Shown here: positions 49,060 to 57,909 of the stretch, in pieces
Layout: each line of letters opens with the position of its first letter
Position numbering within the stretch: position 1 is the first letter of the stretch
Source: Bryobacteraceae bacterium
GTDB lineage: Bacteria; Acidobacteriota; Terriglobia; Bryobacterales; Bryobacteraceae
Assembly (NCBI GenBank): GCA_026129905.1
Contig: JAHCHE010000014.1
Coordinates: 124,001 to 188,000 of the forward strand
Direction: 5' to 3'
Length of the DNA: 64,000 bases
Program-made: the position numbers and the translations under genes
The notes under the pieces: model-generated
Databases searched by the model: none
Told to the model about the DNA's origin: nothing
What the model saw: only the letters and a program-made list of their open reading frames with translations

Positions 49060-50075
49060 GAGGCCGGGCGCCGGCTTTGGCGGCGCTGTTCGCGGGGCTG
49101 CTGGCATCGGGCGCGGCGGCGCAGGCGGCGGTGGACGGCGCGGTGATCAACCGGACGACCGGCAAGCCGCAGGGCGGGGCCGTGATCACCTTGTACGCCC
49201 TTGCCGGGGCGGGCGGCATGACGCCGGTGAAGACGGTGAAGACGGACGCCGAGGGGAAGTTCCGGATCGACGAGACGATCTCCGGAGCGCACCTGCTGCA
49301 AACCATCTACGCCAACGTGCTGTACAACGAGATGCTCCAGCCGGGCGCGAAGACCAGCGGGCTGGAGCTGGCCGTGTACGATTCGTCCAACAAAGCCGCT
49401 TCCGCCAAGGTATCGCAGCACATGGTGCTGCTGGAACCGATTGACAGCATCCTCCACGTCAACGAGAGCGTGGTGTTCCAGAACAGCGGCAACGTCACGT
49501 ACAACGATCCGGCCAACGGCACGCTGCGCATCTTTGTGCCCGACGGCGCGCGGGGAGAACCGCGCCTGACGATCACGGCGCCGCAGGGAATGCCGGTGCA
49601 GCGCAGCGCGCAGGAGACCAAGACGCCGGGGGTGCGGAAAATCGACTTTCCCGTGAAACCCGGCGAGACGCGGTTCGATATCACCTACGTGCTGCCGATG
49701 CCGGAAACGCACATCTTCGCGGGCCGGATTCTCCACGACGGAGGTCCGGTGAGGATCGTGGCGCCGCGGGGGGTTACGCTGACGGGCGACGCGATCGCGA
49801 TGATCGGCCAGGAGCCGAAGACGCTGGCGACGGTGTACGACGTGCGGAGCAAGGAATACTCGGTCCACGTCGAGGGCGTCGGGCAACTGGGCGGGGACGA
49901 GGGACCCTCAAGCGGCGGCGGGGGGCGGGGCATTCAAACGATTGCGGCGAGAATTTACGAACAGGTATTTGCCATCCTCGGCCTGGCGCTGTTGATCCTC
50001 CTGTTGGGTTTCATCCTGCTCTACCGGCGCGGCGGCAGCGCGGGGGAGACTCCGCCGGAGGCCCGGCGCCGCTGA
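49056..50075 (+). CDS. Exported carboxypeptidase-regulatory-like membrane protein in the ccm operon
   Basis: A 339-residue protein with a signal peptide (about 1-23), a carboxypeptidase-regulatory-like fold (about 25-95: VDGAVINRTTGKPQGGAVITLYAL and EGKFRID), a second beta-rich domain (about 110-270) and a C-terminal membrane anchor (about 302-325) followed by a basic tail. It overlaps both neighbours (ATGA before, TGATG after), so it is an integral member of the ccm operon although no Ccm function is known for the family. It could scaffold the maturation complex or handle apocytochromes; this is inference. Confidence 0.75.
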   Translation: MRGRAPALAALFAGLLASGAAAQAAVDGAVINRTTGKPQGGAVITLYALAGAGGMTPVKTVKTDAEGKFRIDETISGAHLLQTIYANVLYNEMLQPGAKTSGLELAVYDSSNKAASAKVSQHMVLLEPIDSILHVNESVVFQNSGNVTYNDPANGTLRIFVPDGARGEPRLTITAPQGMPVQRSAQETKTPGVRKIDFPVKPGETRFDITYVLPMPETHIFAGRILHDGGPVRIVAPRGVTLTGDAIAMIGQEPKTLATVYDVRSKEYSVHVEGVGQLGGDEGPSSGGGGRGIQTIAARIYEQVFAILGLALLILLLGFILLYRRGGSAGETPPEARRR

Positions 50076-50773
50076 TGTCCGCCATCGCCGTGGACGACGT
50101 CTGGAAGTACTTCGGCGATTTTCCCGCGCTCCGGCAGATCACCTTCTCCGTAAACCCAGGCGCCTGCATCGCCATCCTCGGCCGCAACGGCGCGGGTAAG
50201 ACCACGCTGCTGCGAATCCTGGCGGGGCTGTCGCGTCCGGCCAAAGGCAAGGTGACGGTGTTGGGTCAGGACGCTCGCGATTCCGCCACGCGGCGCCACG
50301 TCGGCGTGCTGGGTCACGGCATCGCGATATACGACGAGCTGTCGGCGCTGGAGAACCTGGTTCTGTTCGGCCGGATCTTCGGGCTGAAGGATCCGCGGCG
50401 CTCGGCGATGGAGTGGCTGGAGCGGACAGGGCTGGCGCACGTCCGCGACGGGTTGGTGAGGGAGTTTTCCCGCGGCATGCGGCAGCGGCTGGCGGTGGCG
50501 CGGGCGTTCCTGCACGACCCGGAAGTACTGCTGCTGGACGAGCCGTTCACCGCCCTGGACGACCGCGCGATCGCGCTGCTGCAGAACCTGCTGCGGGAGA
50601 TGCTGGCGCGCGGCCGCACGATTCTCATGTCCACGCATCAATTGCGCGAAGCGCTGGAACTGGCCACGCACGTCGGCCTGATCAGCCGTGGCCGGCTGGC
50701 GTTTCACGGCGAGCGCCCGCCGGAAATGCTGACCGACCCCTCCTGGTTGTACCGGACCTACGGTGAGGCCTGA
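50075..50773 (+). CDS. ccmA: CcmA ABC transporter ATPase
   Basis: A 232-residue ABC ATPase. Walker A is GRNGAGKTT (about 38-46), the signature FSRGMRQRLAVARAF (about 130-144) and Walker B VLLLDEPFTALDD (about 150-162), with the switch His in STHQLREA. Position before ccmB and ccmC and the short length identify it as CcmA, which with CcmB powers release of haem-loaded CcmE from CcmC. It overlaps the previous gene (TGATG) and its last base is the first base of ccmB. Confidence 0.88.
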   Translation: MSAIAVDDVWKYFGDFPALRQITFSVNPGACIAILGRNGAGKTTLLRILAGLSRPAKGKVTVLGQDARDSATRRHVGVLGHGIAIYDELSALENLVLFGRIFGLKDPRRSAMEWLERTGLAHVRDGLVREFSRGMRQRLAVARAFLHDPEVLLLDEPFTALDDRAIALLQNLLREMLARGRTILMSTHQLREALELATHVGLISRGRLAFHGERPPEMLTDPSWLYRTYGEA

Positions 50774-51453
50774 TGCGGTTCGCGCGCCAGTGTCTGACGG
50801 TAGCGGCCAAGGATCTGCGGTCGGAGTTGCGGACGAAGGAGGCGATCAACGCTTCGCTGTCGTTCGCGGTAGTGATCCTGCTGCTGTTCAGCTTCGTGTT
50901 CGATCCGACGGGCGACACGGCGCGGGAGCTTTCCGGCGGCCTGCTGTGGCTGGTGTTCGCCTTTGCGGGCGCGCTGATCCTGAACCGCTCGTTCTCGCGG
51001 GAATTGCAGAACGATTGCCTGGATGCGCTGATCGCGTCGCCCGTGCCGGGGTCCGCGCTGTTCGTGGGGAAGACGGCGGCGAACGTGCTGCTGCTGCTCG
51101 GGATCGAGATCGTGTGTCTTCCGGTGTTCGGCGTTTTTTACAACGTACGTTGGACGACGCGGTTCTGGCCGCTGATGCTGGTGCTGGCGCTGGGGACATG
51201 GGCGCTGGCGGTGATCGGCACGATGTTCAGCGCGCTGACGGTGAACCTGCGGTTGCGCGAGCTGATGCTGCCGATGCTGGTTTATCCGATGCTGATTCCG
51301 GCGCTGATGTCGGCGATGCGGCTGACGACGGTGCTGATTTCGGGCGAGCCGCTGGCGGGAGACGAGCTGATCTGGCTCCGGCTGCTGGTTGGGTTTGATA
51401 TCATTTTTACCGCTCTCGCGGTGGCGCTGGTCGACATCGTCCTGGTGGGGTGA
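50773..51453 (+). CDS. ccmB: CcmB membrane subunit
   Basis: A 226-residue membrane protein with six hydrophobic segments. Typical CcmB features are KDLRSELRTKEAINASLSF at the start, a conserved LNRSFSRELQNDCLDALIASPV loop and MLPMLVYPMLIPALMSA. CcmB pairs with CcmA as an ABC transporter acting in haem delivery. The stop is followed by 10 nt and ccmC. Confidence 0.88.
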   Translation: MRFARQCLTVAAKDLRSELRTKEAINASLSFAVVILLLFSFVFDPTGDTARELSGGLLWLVFAFAGALILNRSFSRELQNDCLDALIASPVPGSALFVGKTAANVLLLLGIEIVCLPVFGVFYNVRWTTRFWPLMLVLALGTWALAVIGTMFSALTVNLRLRELMLPMLVYPMLIPALMSAMRLTTVLISGEPLAGDELIWLRLLVGFDIIFTALAVALVDIVLVG

Positions 51454-51463
51454 GGCGAATCAC

Positions 51464-52150
51464 ATGAGGGAGAAGCTTATCTATGCGCTGGCCGCGGCCG
51501 GCGGCCTATGGCTGGTGAGAAACCTGTACGTCATTCTGCTGCGGCTTCCGGACGAGGTGGAGCAGGGGGCGATCTACCGCATCATGTTCTTCCACATACC
51601 GTCGTGGTTCGTGTGCTTCACGGCGTTTTTCGTGGCGGGCGCCGCCAGCGCCGTCTACCTGGCGCGAAGGCGCGCGGGCATCGACGCGCTGGCGGTATCG
51701 GCGGTGGAAGTGGGAGTGGCGTTCACCGCCGTCGGGCTGGTGACGGGCGCGATCTGGGCGCGCATCATCTGGGGCATCTGGTGGACATGGGACCCGAGGC
51801 TGACCTGGGCGCTGATCTGCCTGCTGGTCTATCTCGGGTACCTGATGCTGCGGAGGGCGATCGACGATCCCACCGAGCGCGCGAAGAATTCGGCCGTGCT
51901 GTGCATCTTCGCCTTCACGTCGGTGGTGATCACCTACAAGGCGATCGACTGGTGGCGCACGCAGCACCCGGGCGCCGTTCTGAGCTTCCGGACCGGAGGC
52001 GGGAATATCGATCCGTTCATGGAGACCATGCTGTACCAGAACTGGCTGGCGTGGCTTCTGCTGGCGGCGGCGTTTGTGATGATCCGCATGCGGCAGGAGG
52101 AAACGCAACGGGAGATCGATGCGCTGCGGCGGATGGCGCACGCGCTGTGA
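51464..52150 (+). CDS. ccmC: CcmC haem-handling membrane protein
   Basis: A 228-residue protein with six membrane segments and the WWD signature WGIWWTWDPRLTWALI (about 103-118). Flanking conserved His residues lie in FFHIPSWFVCF and near WWRTQHPGAV. CcmC loads haem onto CcmE. The upstream in-frame start at 51389 would overlap ccmB, so the ATG at 51464 is used. It is followed by the small ccmD gene after 30 nt. Confidence 0.9.
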   Translation: MREKLIYALAAAGGLWLVRNLYVILLRLPDEVEQGAIYRIMFFHIPSWFVCFTAFFVAGAASAVYLARRRAGIDALAVSAVEVGVAFTAVGLVTGAIWARIIWGIWWTWDPRLTWALICLLVYLGYLMLRRAIDDPTERAKNSAVLCIFAFTSVVITYKAIDWWRTQHPGAVLSFRTGGGNIDPFMETMLYQNWLAWLLLAAAFVMIRMRQEETQREIDALRRMAHAL

Positions 52151-52180
52151 CGGCGCGTTTTGAAGGAGTGAATTGCCGAA

Positions 52181-52336
52181 ATGGATGAACGCAATTTCAT
52201 GTTCATGTTCTACGGACTGGCGTCGGCATGGGTCATCCTTGCAGGCTACGTGATTTCGCTCGGCGCGCGCGAGCGCAAGCAGCGGCGCCAGCTCGACAAT
52301 TTGAAACGAATGCTGGAAGACAAGGAGAAAGCATAG
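52181..52336 (+). CDS. ccmD: CcmD small membrane protein
   Basis: A 51-residue protein: MDERNFMFMFYGLASAWVI leads into a single membrane segment (about 6-29), then a basic cytoplasmic tail GARERKQRRQLDNLKRML. The pattern N-F-x-x-x-Y-G-x-A-W with a positively charged tail is the CcmD form; CcmD stabilises the CcmABC complex and releases holo-CcmE. AAGGAG lies 15-20 nt upstream. Its stop overlaps the next gene's GTG. Confidence 0.85.
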   Translation: MDERNFMFMFYGLASAWVILAGYVISLGARERKQRRQLDNLKRMLEDKEKA

Positions 52337-53688
52337 TGAAGCGTCGCAATCTTTTGCAGATGGCGGCCGGCGGTTCGCTGGCCGGCCTGGTAAGCCAGAG
52401 GGAAATGAAGGCACAGGCCCAGGTGGAACGCGCGACCCGGGGGATGCCGTCGCCGAAGATCAAGGACGTCCAGGTGATCGCCACGTCGCCGCAGGGGCTT
52501 CGATTGTGCGTGGTGAAAGTGGTCACGGACCAGGACGGGCTGTACGGCTATGGCTGCGCCACGTTCACGCAGCGCGCGGACCTGGTGGTGCCCGCGGTGG
52601 AGCGCTACCTGAAGCCGTTTCTGCTCGGCAAGCCGGCAGACCGTATCGACGATACCTGGCAGGCCTGCTATAACAGCTCGTACTGGCGCAACGGTCCGGT
52701 GCTGAACAACGCGATCAGCGGCGTGGACCAGGCGCTATGGGACATCAAGGGGCGGCAGGCCGGGATGCCGGTTTACCAGGTGTTGGGCGGCAAGTGCCGC
52801 GAGGCGGCCGACTGTTACAGCCACGCTTCCGGCGGCGAGATCCCGGAGTTGATCGACAGCGCGCGCAAGATCATGGCGCGAGGCTTCCGCCACGTCCGCA
52901 TTCAGGTGGGCGTCCCGGGCATGTCGGGCTACGGCGCGGGCCGGCGAGGCGAGGCGGCGAAGATCCAGGCGCTGCACGACGGTCCCGTCTACGAGCCGGC
53001 CATGTATATCCGCCGCGCGCTTCAGATGTTCGAGGCGGCGCGCAAGGAATTGGGCGAGGAAGTGGAACTGCTGCACGACGTGCACGAGCGCATCTCGCCG
53101 ACGCAGGCCATCCAGTTCTGCAAGGACGTCGAGAAGTTCCGCCTGTTCTTCCTCGAAGACCCGGTTTCGCCGGAGGACATCGGCTGGTTCCGCATCCTGC
53201 GGCAGCAATCGTCGGTGCCGCTGGCGATGGGCGAGCTGTTCAACAGCCCGCACGAGTGGACGCCGCTGATCGTCGAGCGGCTGATCGACTACATCCGGGT
53301 GCACGTGACGCAAGCGGGCGGCCTGACGCCGTGCCGCAAGATGGCGGCGCTGGGAGAGGCGTTCAGCGTGCGGACGGCGTGGCACGGGCCGGGCGACGTG
53401 TCGCCGGTGGGCCACGCGGCCAACGTCGCGCTGGACCTCGCCTGCTGGAACTTCGGCATCCAGGAGTACTCGGCGTTCAGCGAGCAGACGCGTGAGGTGT
53501 TCGATGGCTGCCCGGAGATGAAGAACGGCTACCTGTACGCCAACGAGAAGCCCGGCTGGGGCATCGAAGTGAACGAGGCGGCGGCCAAGCGCTACCCGTT
53601 CGGCCACGGCGAGCGCGATTTCCGCAGCAAGTACAACGGGGGCTGGGGCGAAGTGCGCCGCATGGACGGGACGATCATCAAGCAGTAA
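52336..53688 (+). CDS. Enolase-superfamily sugar acid dehydratase (ManD/RspA-like), exported form
   Basis: A 450-residue protein from a GTG that shares one base with the ccmD stop. It starts with a Tat-type leader (KRRNLLQMAAGGSLAGLV). The barrel shows LLHDVHERISP, LFFLEDPVSPED, MGELFNSPHEW, RVHVTQAGGLTP and TAWHGPGDVSPVGHAAN, the metal ligands and catalytic His of D-mannonate/D-gluconate dehydratase-like enzymes. ManD-type enzymes remove water from sugar acids to 2-keto-3-deoxy acids; some RspA-type members have very low activity. Its coupling to a haem-maturation operon is probably positional. Confidence 0.85.
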   Translation: MKRRNLLQMAAGGSLAGLVSQREMKAQAQVERATRGMPSPKIKDVQVIATSPQGLRLCVVKVVTDQDGLYGYGCATFTQRADLVVPAVERYLKPFLLGKPADRIDDTWQACYNSSYWRNGPVLNNAISGVDQALWDIKGRQAGMPVYQVLGGKCREAADCYSHASGGEIPELIDSARKIMARGFRHVRIQVGVPGMSGYGAGRRGEAAKIQALHDGPVYEPAMYIRRALQMFEAARKELGEEVELLHDVHERISPTQAIQFCKDVEKFRLFFLEDPVSPEDIGWFRILRQQSSVPLAMGELFNSPHEWTPLIVERLIDYIRVHVTQAGGLTPCRKMAALGEAFSVRTAWHGPGDVSPVGHAANVALDLACWNFGIQEYSAFSEQTREVFDGCPEMKNGYLYANEKPGWGIEVNEAAAKRYPFGHGERDFRSKYNGGWGEVRRMDGTIIKQ

Positions 53689-53775
53689 GGTATACGGAAG
53701 AGCGCGGGCCGGTCGTTGGCGTTGTGGGACCGCAGGAGACCGGAGGCGCTCCGACTTCCGTCGCGCGCGAGAGAG

Positions 53776-54331
53776 ATGCCACCGACATTTCAGCCGCGGT
53801 TAGACATCTTGCCCGAGTCGCAGCGGCTGCTGTGGCCCGATCTTGACGCAGTACCGCAGGATTTTGTGCTCTACGGCGGTACGGCTCTGGCGCTACAGCT
53901 CGGCCCTGGAGGTTTTCGTCGATCGTGACGGTCCTGTCAAGGTAGCTTTCTTCGGCGGGCTTGACAATCTCGATCGAGTCGAGGATCCGCGCCGCGCCGC
54001 AGGGTCGCGCGTGCAGGTGTCGACCTCGCTGGAATGAAGTTGCGCGTGATCCAGGTGCGTGCGCGAACTGGAAGGACTATGTGGATAACCATACGCTTGT
54101 GAGTCACGGGATCAACCTTCGTTTGGCGCTGGCCGCAGGCAAGGCAATCGACCGTTCCTTTGATCCGGCGATCAGCCTACGAGCGCTTCATTTCTACGGA
54201 GACGGCACGCTGGATCGCGTGTCTCTCGCTATGCAGCGCGATCTGACGAGGTGGGCCAGTTCCGTCAACATCGCCGGGCTCCCGGTTCTGTTCCCCCGCC
54301 GTGGCCTGGCGCCGAGGAGTATCGAAGGATG
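53776..54331 (+). pseudogene. Decayed AbiEii-type nucleotidyltransferase toxin gene
   Basis: Three pieces in different frames match one family. 53776-53928 reads QDFVLYGGTALALQLG, the nucleotidyltransferase start, then hits TGA. 53914-54010 (next frame) reads VFVDRDGPVKVAFFGGL, and 54080-54300 reads LRLALAAGKAIDRSF, PAISLRALHFYGDGTLDRV and INIAGLPVL-like residues of the C-terminus. The catalytic D-x-D block expected after LYGGTALALQLG is missing. At least two frameshifts and internal deletions make it non-functional. AbiEii toxins are minimal nucleotidyltransferases of toxin-antitoxin pairs. Confidence 0.7.
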
Positions 54332-54682
54332 ATCCTCCCGCTGCCTTATCCGCCGGAGCTTCTTCGCGTCGCCCGAAAAGTGGTTTGGTACGACGCCCCG
54401 GAGAGAACGCTGTCGGATTTGCCGACCTTCCTGGCGCACTTGATGGTCTATGGCTCGCCATTGGACGTGGCGGCGACGGAACGGCATGTGCCGACGGAAG
54501 AGTTTCAGCGCGTGCTGGAGAACGCTCCGCCGGGTATCTTCACCGAGGAAGCGCGGACTAGGCCGAAGTTCCTTCGGACTAGGTGGCATCGGCGATTCGG
54601 GCTGCCGGTTCCACCTCTGCCAAGGCGCCGTTTTCCGGATGGTTCGCTGGGCCCGGAACCAGGAGGCTTCTTCGGGCGGTAG
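54329..54682 (+). CDS. Conserved partner of AbiEii-like toxins, probably degraded
   Basis: A 117-residue frame: LPYPPELLRVARKVVWYDAP, LSDLPTFLAHLMVYG, ATERHVPTEEFQRVLENAPP and PVPPLPRRRFPDG are characteristic of a small uncharacterised family encoded beside AbiEii-like nucleotidyltransferases. The sequence EEYRR just before the ATG also looks coding, so the original start may lie in the damaged region. A 9-bp duplication (cggactagg at 54553 and again about 21 bp later) inserts seven residues before WHRRFG. With its toxin gone it is probably decaying. Confidence 0.55.
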   Translation: MILPLPYPPELLRVARKVVWYDAPERTLSDLPTFLAHLMVYGSPLDVAATERHVPTEEFQRVLENAPPGIFTEEARTRPKFLRTRWHRRFGLPVPPLPRRRFPDGSLGPEPGGFFGR

Positions 54683-54780
54683 GGAGACTCATCAAGCAGT
54701 AGGCGGCGCGGCGGAGGCGCATCGGAAACGAAGCGACGCGGAGGACGGAAGCTGTCCGCAATGGGTGATATCGTTCTTGC

Positions 54781-55266
54781 ATGGCATCCGGAACCGGCGC
54801 TTCGACGCATGTGATTCCCGCGGAGGCTCTGCTCCAGCATTGGCAGGGGCATCGCCGCCTGACTCGCCGCACGATCGAAGCGTTCCCGGAGGAACAGCTC
54901 TTCCGATTTTCGATCGGCTCGATGCGCTCGTTCGGGGCGATGGCCCTCGAGCTGCTCGCCATCGGAGAGCCGCTCGTCCGGGGCGTTGCGACAGGGGAAT
55001 GGGACGAATCGTTCACCCGGGAAGAGCGGCCGAAGGAGGAGATCCTTGGACTGTGGGACGACAGCACCGCCAGGATCGGCGCCTTGTGGCCGCGGATTCC
55101 GCCGGAACGTTTTGACGAGACGATGACGGCGTTCGGCAAATATCCGGGCCGCGCCTACGACCTGCTGCTGTATGCCATCGACAACGAGATTCACCACCGC
55201 GGTCAGGGATACGTGTACCTGCGCGCGCTGGGGATCGAGCCGCCGCCGTTCTACGAGCGGGAGTGA
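54781..55266 (+). CDS. DinB-family protein
   Basis: A 161-residue four-helix protein: LLQHWQGHRRLTRRTIEAFP (helix 1), SIGSMRSFGAMALELLAIGE (helix 2), helix 3 near 90-110, and YAIDNEIHHRGQGYVYLRALGIEPPPFYE (helix 4, with the HHRGQ motif). The first metal-binding His of DinB, expected in helix 2 after MRSFG, appears to be absent here, so metal binding may be altered. It is intact in length and ends before a hairpin (aaggcg/cgcctt, 55283-55299). Confidence 0.75.
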   Translation: MASGTGASTHVIPAEALLQHWQGHRRLTRRTIEAFPEEQLFRFSIGSMRSFGAMALELLAIGEPLVRGVATGEWDESFTREERPKEEILGLWDDSTARIGALWPRIPPERFDETMTAFGKYPGRAYDLLLYAIDNEIHHRGQGYVYLRALGIEPPPFYERE

Positions 55267-55304
55267 GGCGCCCGCGCCGACAAAGGCGCACGTCGCCTTA
55301 TGCA

Positions 55305-55310
55305 TATAAT
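55305..55310 (+). promoter_or_regulatory. Possible -10 box of the PD40 gene
   Basis: A perfect TATAAT preceded by TGCA, about 98 nt before the PD40 start codon and just after the hairpin that follows the DinB gene. No convincing -35 was found at the expected distance, so it is a weak call. Confidence 0.35.
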
Positions 55311-55407
55311 GTGGAACTGTGGCGGAGGGGGCGGAGAATCGCAGCGGGGGACAACGAATGGCGCCTCGCGGCGAGAAGAAGCGCACAGCCGCCGGTGAGC
55401 CGGACAC

Positions 55408-57129
55408 ATGAGTGGACGCCTGAGGCCGGCAATCGCGCTGGCGGTCGTCGGAGTTCTCGCGGCGCTCGGCTGCGAGTTGGCGAACCGCCACGGGGGACGG
55501 CAAGACAGGCCGCCGTCCCGCGCGGTTCCGGTAACCAGCTTCCCCGGATCGAAAGATTTCCCCTGCTTTTCGCCCGACGGAAGCCGAATCGCCTTCTCCT
55601 GGGATGGGAACCACCCGTCCCGCCAGTGGGATCTTTACGTCCAAGTGATCGGCGCGGGGGAGCCGCTTCAACTGACGCGGGATCCTGTCGACGACATGCT
55701 CCCTGAATGGTCGCCGGACGGCCGTTATATCGCGTTCTGCCGGAGGATGGAAGGTTTCGACGCCTACGCCATCTATGTGATCCCGGCGTTGGGCGGCGCC
55801 GAACGTAAGATTGCCGAAGCTCGCGCCGGGGTATCGTGGTCACCGGACGGAGAGACCCTTGCGCTCGCCCGTGGCGGAATTATCCTCCACTCCTTGGACA
55901 CGGGGACGGAAACGCAGATCACCAGCCCGGAACCGCACACGGACGGACTACCGGTGTTTTCGCCGGACGGAAAGTGGATCGCCCTCACTCGCAGCTTTTC
56001 GGCTTCCTCGCGGGAGGTGTTTGTGGTTTCCGCGCGGGGTGGAGCCGCCAGGCAACTCACGTTCGACAACAGGCCGACGTTCGGCGTGAGCTGGAGCGCG
56101 GACAGCCGCGAGATCGTCTTTTCTTCAAACCGGGGCGATTCCGGGGAAGGCCTCTGGCGGATCCGGGCCGACGGGGGAACACCGGCGCCGGTCCCCTTAA
56201 GTTCGCTGACCGCGTACTATCCGGCGATCTCGCGGCGGGGAAACCGGCTGGCATACAGCGAAGCCTTTGAGGATCTGAACATCTACCGGCATGAAGGTTC
56301 CGGTTTCGGAGGCGGGCGGACGCCGGGGCCGTTCAGCGCGCCGAAGATCCTGATCCAATCGTCTCGCAAAGACACCAGCCCGGCGTTTTCGCCCGACGGA
56401 GAGAAGATCACGTTCGTTTCGACGCGAAGCGGAAACGATGAGATCTGGGTTTGCAGCAGAACCGGGGGCAACCTCGCGCAAATCACTTCGATCGGCGGCG
56501 CTCCGACGGGTTCTCCGAGGTGGTCGCCGGACGGGCGGTGGATCGCGTTCGACTCGCGGCCCGGCGCCAGTTCCGAGATCTTCGTGGTCTCGGCGGAGGG
56601 AGGACCGCCGCGCCAATTGACGTTCGACGCCACCGACGACGCCGTGCCAGCCTGGTCGCACGACGGCCGCTGGATCTATTTCATCTCTAACCGGGGGAGC
56701 GGCGATCAGATCTGGAAAATGCCATCGGAGGGCGGTCCCGCCGGGCAAATCACGCGCACCGGGGCGCGTGAGGCCTGGGCCTCTCCCGATGGCAGGCTGG
56801 TGTATTTCAACAAATGGGCGCCGGGGATCTGGTCAGTTCCCGTGGATGGCGGGCCGGAGAAACTCGTGCCGGGTCTTGAACTCGCCCACAAGTCGCGGTC
56901 GTGGGGCGTGCAGGCGCAGGGCATCTACTTCGTTTCCGCGGACGGGCCGGGGTACGCGATCCGGTTTCAAGACGCGCGAACCGGAAAGATCACGCGCCTG
57001 GCGACGTTGGACAAAGAGCCGTTCTGGAATGCGCCCGTTCTGGCGCTCTCGCCCGATGGGCGCTCGCTGCTGTACGTGCGACTGGACTACGACGTGAAAG
57101 ACATTATGGTGGTGGAGGGGTTTCGGTAG
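55408..57129 (+). CDS. PD40/TolB-like beta-propeller protein, membrane anchored
   Basis: A 573-residue protein. A signal-anchor or lipoprotein-type segment lies at about 8-22 (AIALAVVGVLAALGC). It is followed by about a dozen PD40 strands of the form FSPDGSRIAFSWDG, WSPDGRYIAFCR, FSPDGEKITFVSTR, WSPDGRWIAFDSRP and FSPDG-like repeats to residue about 565. In acidobacteria such propellers are often the C-terminal sensor of winged-helix regulators or Ser/Thr kinases; here neither of those domains is encoded upstream, so it is either a stand-alone extracytoplasmic protein or a truncated sensor. Confidence 0.82.
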   Translation: MSGRLRPAIALAVVGVLAALGCELANRHGGRQDRPPSRAVPVTSFPGSKDFPCFSPDGSRIAFSWDGNHPSRQWDLYVQVIGAGEPLQLTRDPVDDMLPEWSPDGRYIAFCRRMEGFDAYAIYVIPALGGAERKIAEARAGVSWSPDGETLALARGGIILHSLDTGTETQITSPEPHTDGLPVFSPDGKWIALTRSFSASSREVFVVSARGGAARQLTFDNRPTFGVSWSADSREIVFSSNRGDSGEGLWRIRADGGTPAPVPLSSLTAYYPAISRRGNRLAYSEAFEDLNIYRHEGSGFGGGRTPGPFSAPKILIQSSRKDTSPAFSPDGEKITFVSTRSGNDEIWVCSRTGGNLAQITSIGGAPTGSPRWSPDGRWIAFDSRPGASSEIFVVSAEGGPPRQLTFDATDDAVPAWSHDGRWIYFISNRGSGDQIWKMPSEGGPAGQITRTGAREAWASPDGRLVYFNKWAPGIWSVPVDGGPEKLVPGLELAHKSRSWGVQAQGIYFVSADGPGYAIRFQDARTGKITRLATLDKEPFWNAPVLALSPDGRSLLYVRLDYDVKDIMVVEGFR

Positions 57130-57294
57130 ACCAGCAACGGGCGTTCTGCGGCAAAGAGGCAGCCGGATCCATCGCGCATCGCTCCTGTCCAAATTGACAA
57201 CTGTCAGGTAAGGGACTGGCGCGGCGCTGAGCTTTCTCGCCCGTTTCCAGCCCCTCCCCATAAGAACTGCTCGTGAGGATTTCCCTCAAGCAGC

Positions 57295-57600
57295 TCACCC
57301 AGTGAGTTTCGTCGAAAGGGTTATGAGGTCCTGTCGTCTGGCGGCCACTCTTACTTCACCTCCCCCGACGCCGGGCAGCGGCTGGATCTGCCAGTCGTCG
57401 AAGTCGTTCACCCCGTGGCCCCCTCCAAGATATTGAAGCGCGGCTCCCTGGCACAACGCGATGGCGAGGAGGCGGTCTCGATAAGGTTGCGCAAGGCGCC
57501 GGTTTCGAGCAAAGAACGCGCCTTCCTCGGTCGCAGCGATCTTCGCCAAGTCTTCCCGTTCGGGTCGTCCTACGGCCTGATTGATGTAGGTCTTGCTCAT
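57295..57600 (-). pseudogene. Truncated gene with nucleotidyltransferase-associated N-terminus
   Basis: On the minus strand MSKTYINQAVGRPEREDLAK, FFARNRRLAQPYRDRLLAIA and LCQGAALQYLGGGHGVNDFD resemble the N-terminal 70 residues of a conserved family with a QPYRDRLLAIALCQGAALH core. After NDFD the sequence loses all family character and stops 40 codons later, indicating a deletion or frameshift. The 780-nt interval 57130-57909 contains no other gene that I can support. Confidence 0.5.
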
Positions 57601-57909
57601 GTGCGCGGTCGCTTGTTTAGCTCCTGTCTGCCTCCGACCTGATAAGACCGCTTCCGCTCCGCCTACGACGAGACGCCCAGCGTGATCCGGGTCGAAGTAC
57701 CTTGGCGTGCCCTGAGCATCGCCGATTCGCATGGGAGTAGCTTTATCCTTGTCCTGACGTCCATGGATGGCGCATCGATCTCCTCTGGGCCTGCTATGTA
57801 GCCGGACCGCCGTCGGCAGGTTCCGCACGCACCCGTCCCGCCAGTGCTACGATGAGCCTGGGCTCGGGCCCGCCCGCCGCCCGGCCGATTTTACCGCAAG
57901 GATGCGAAT

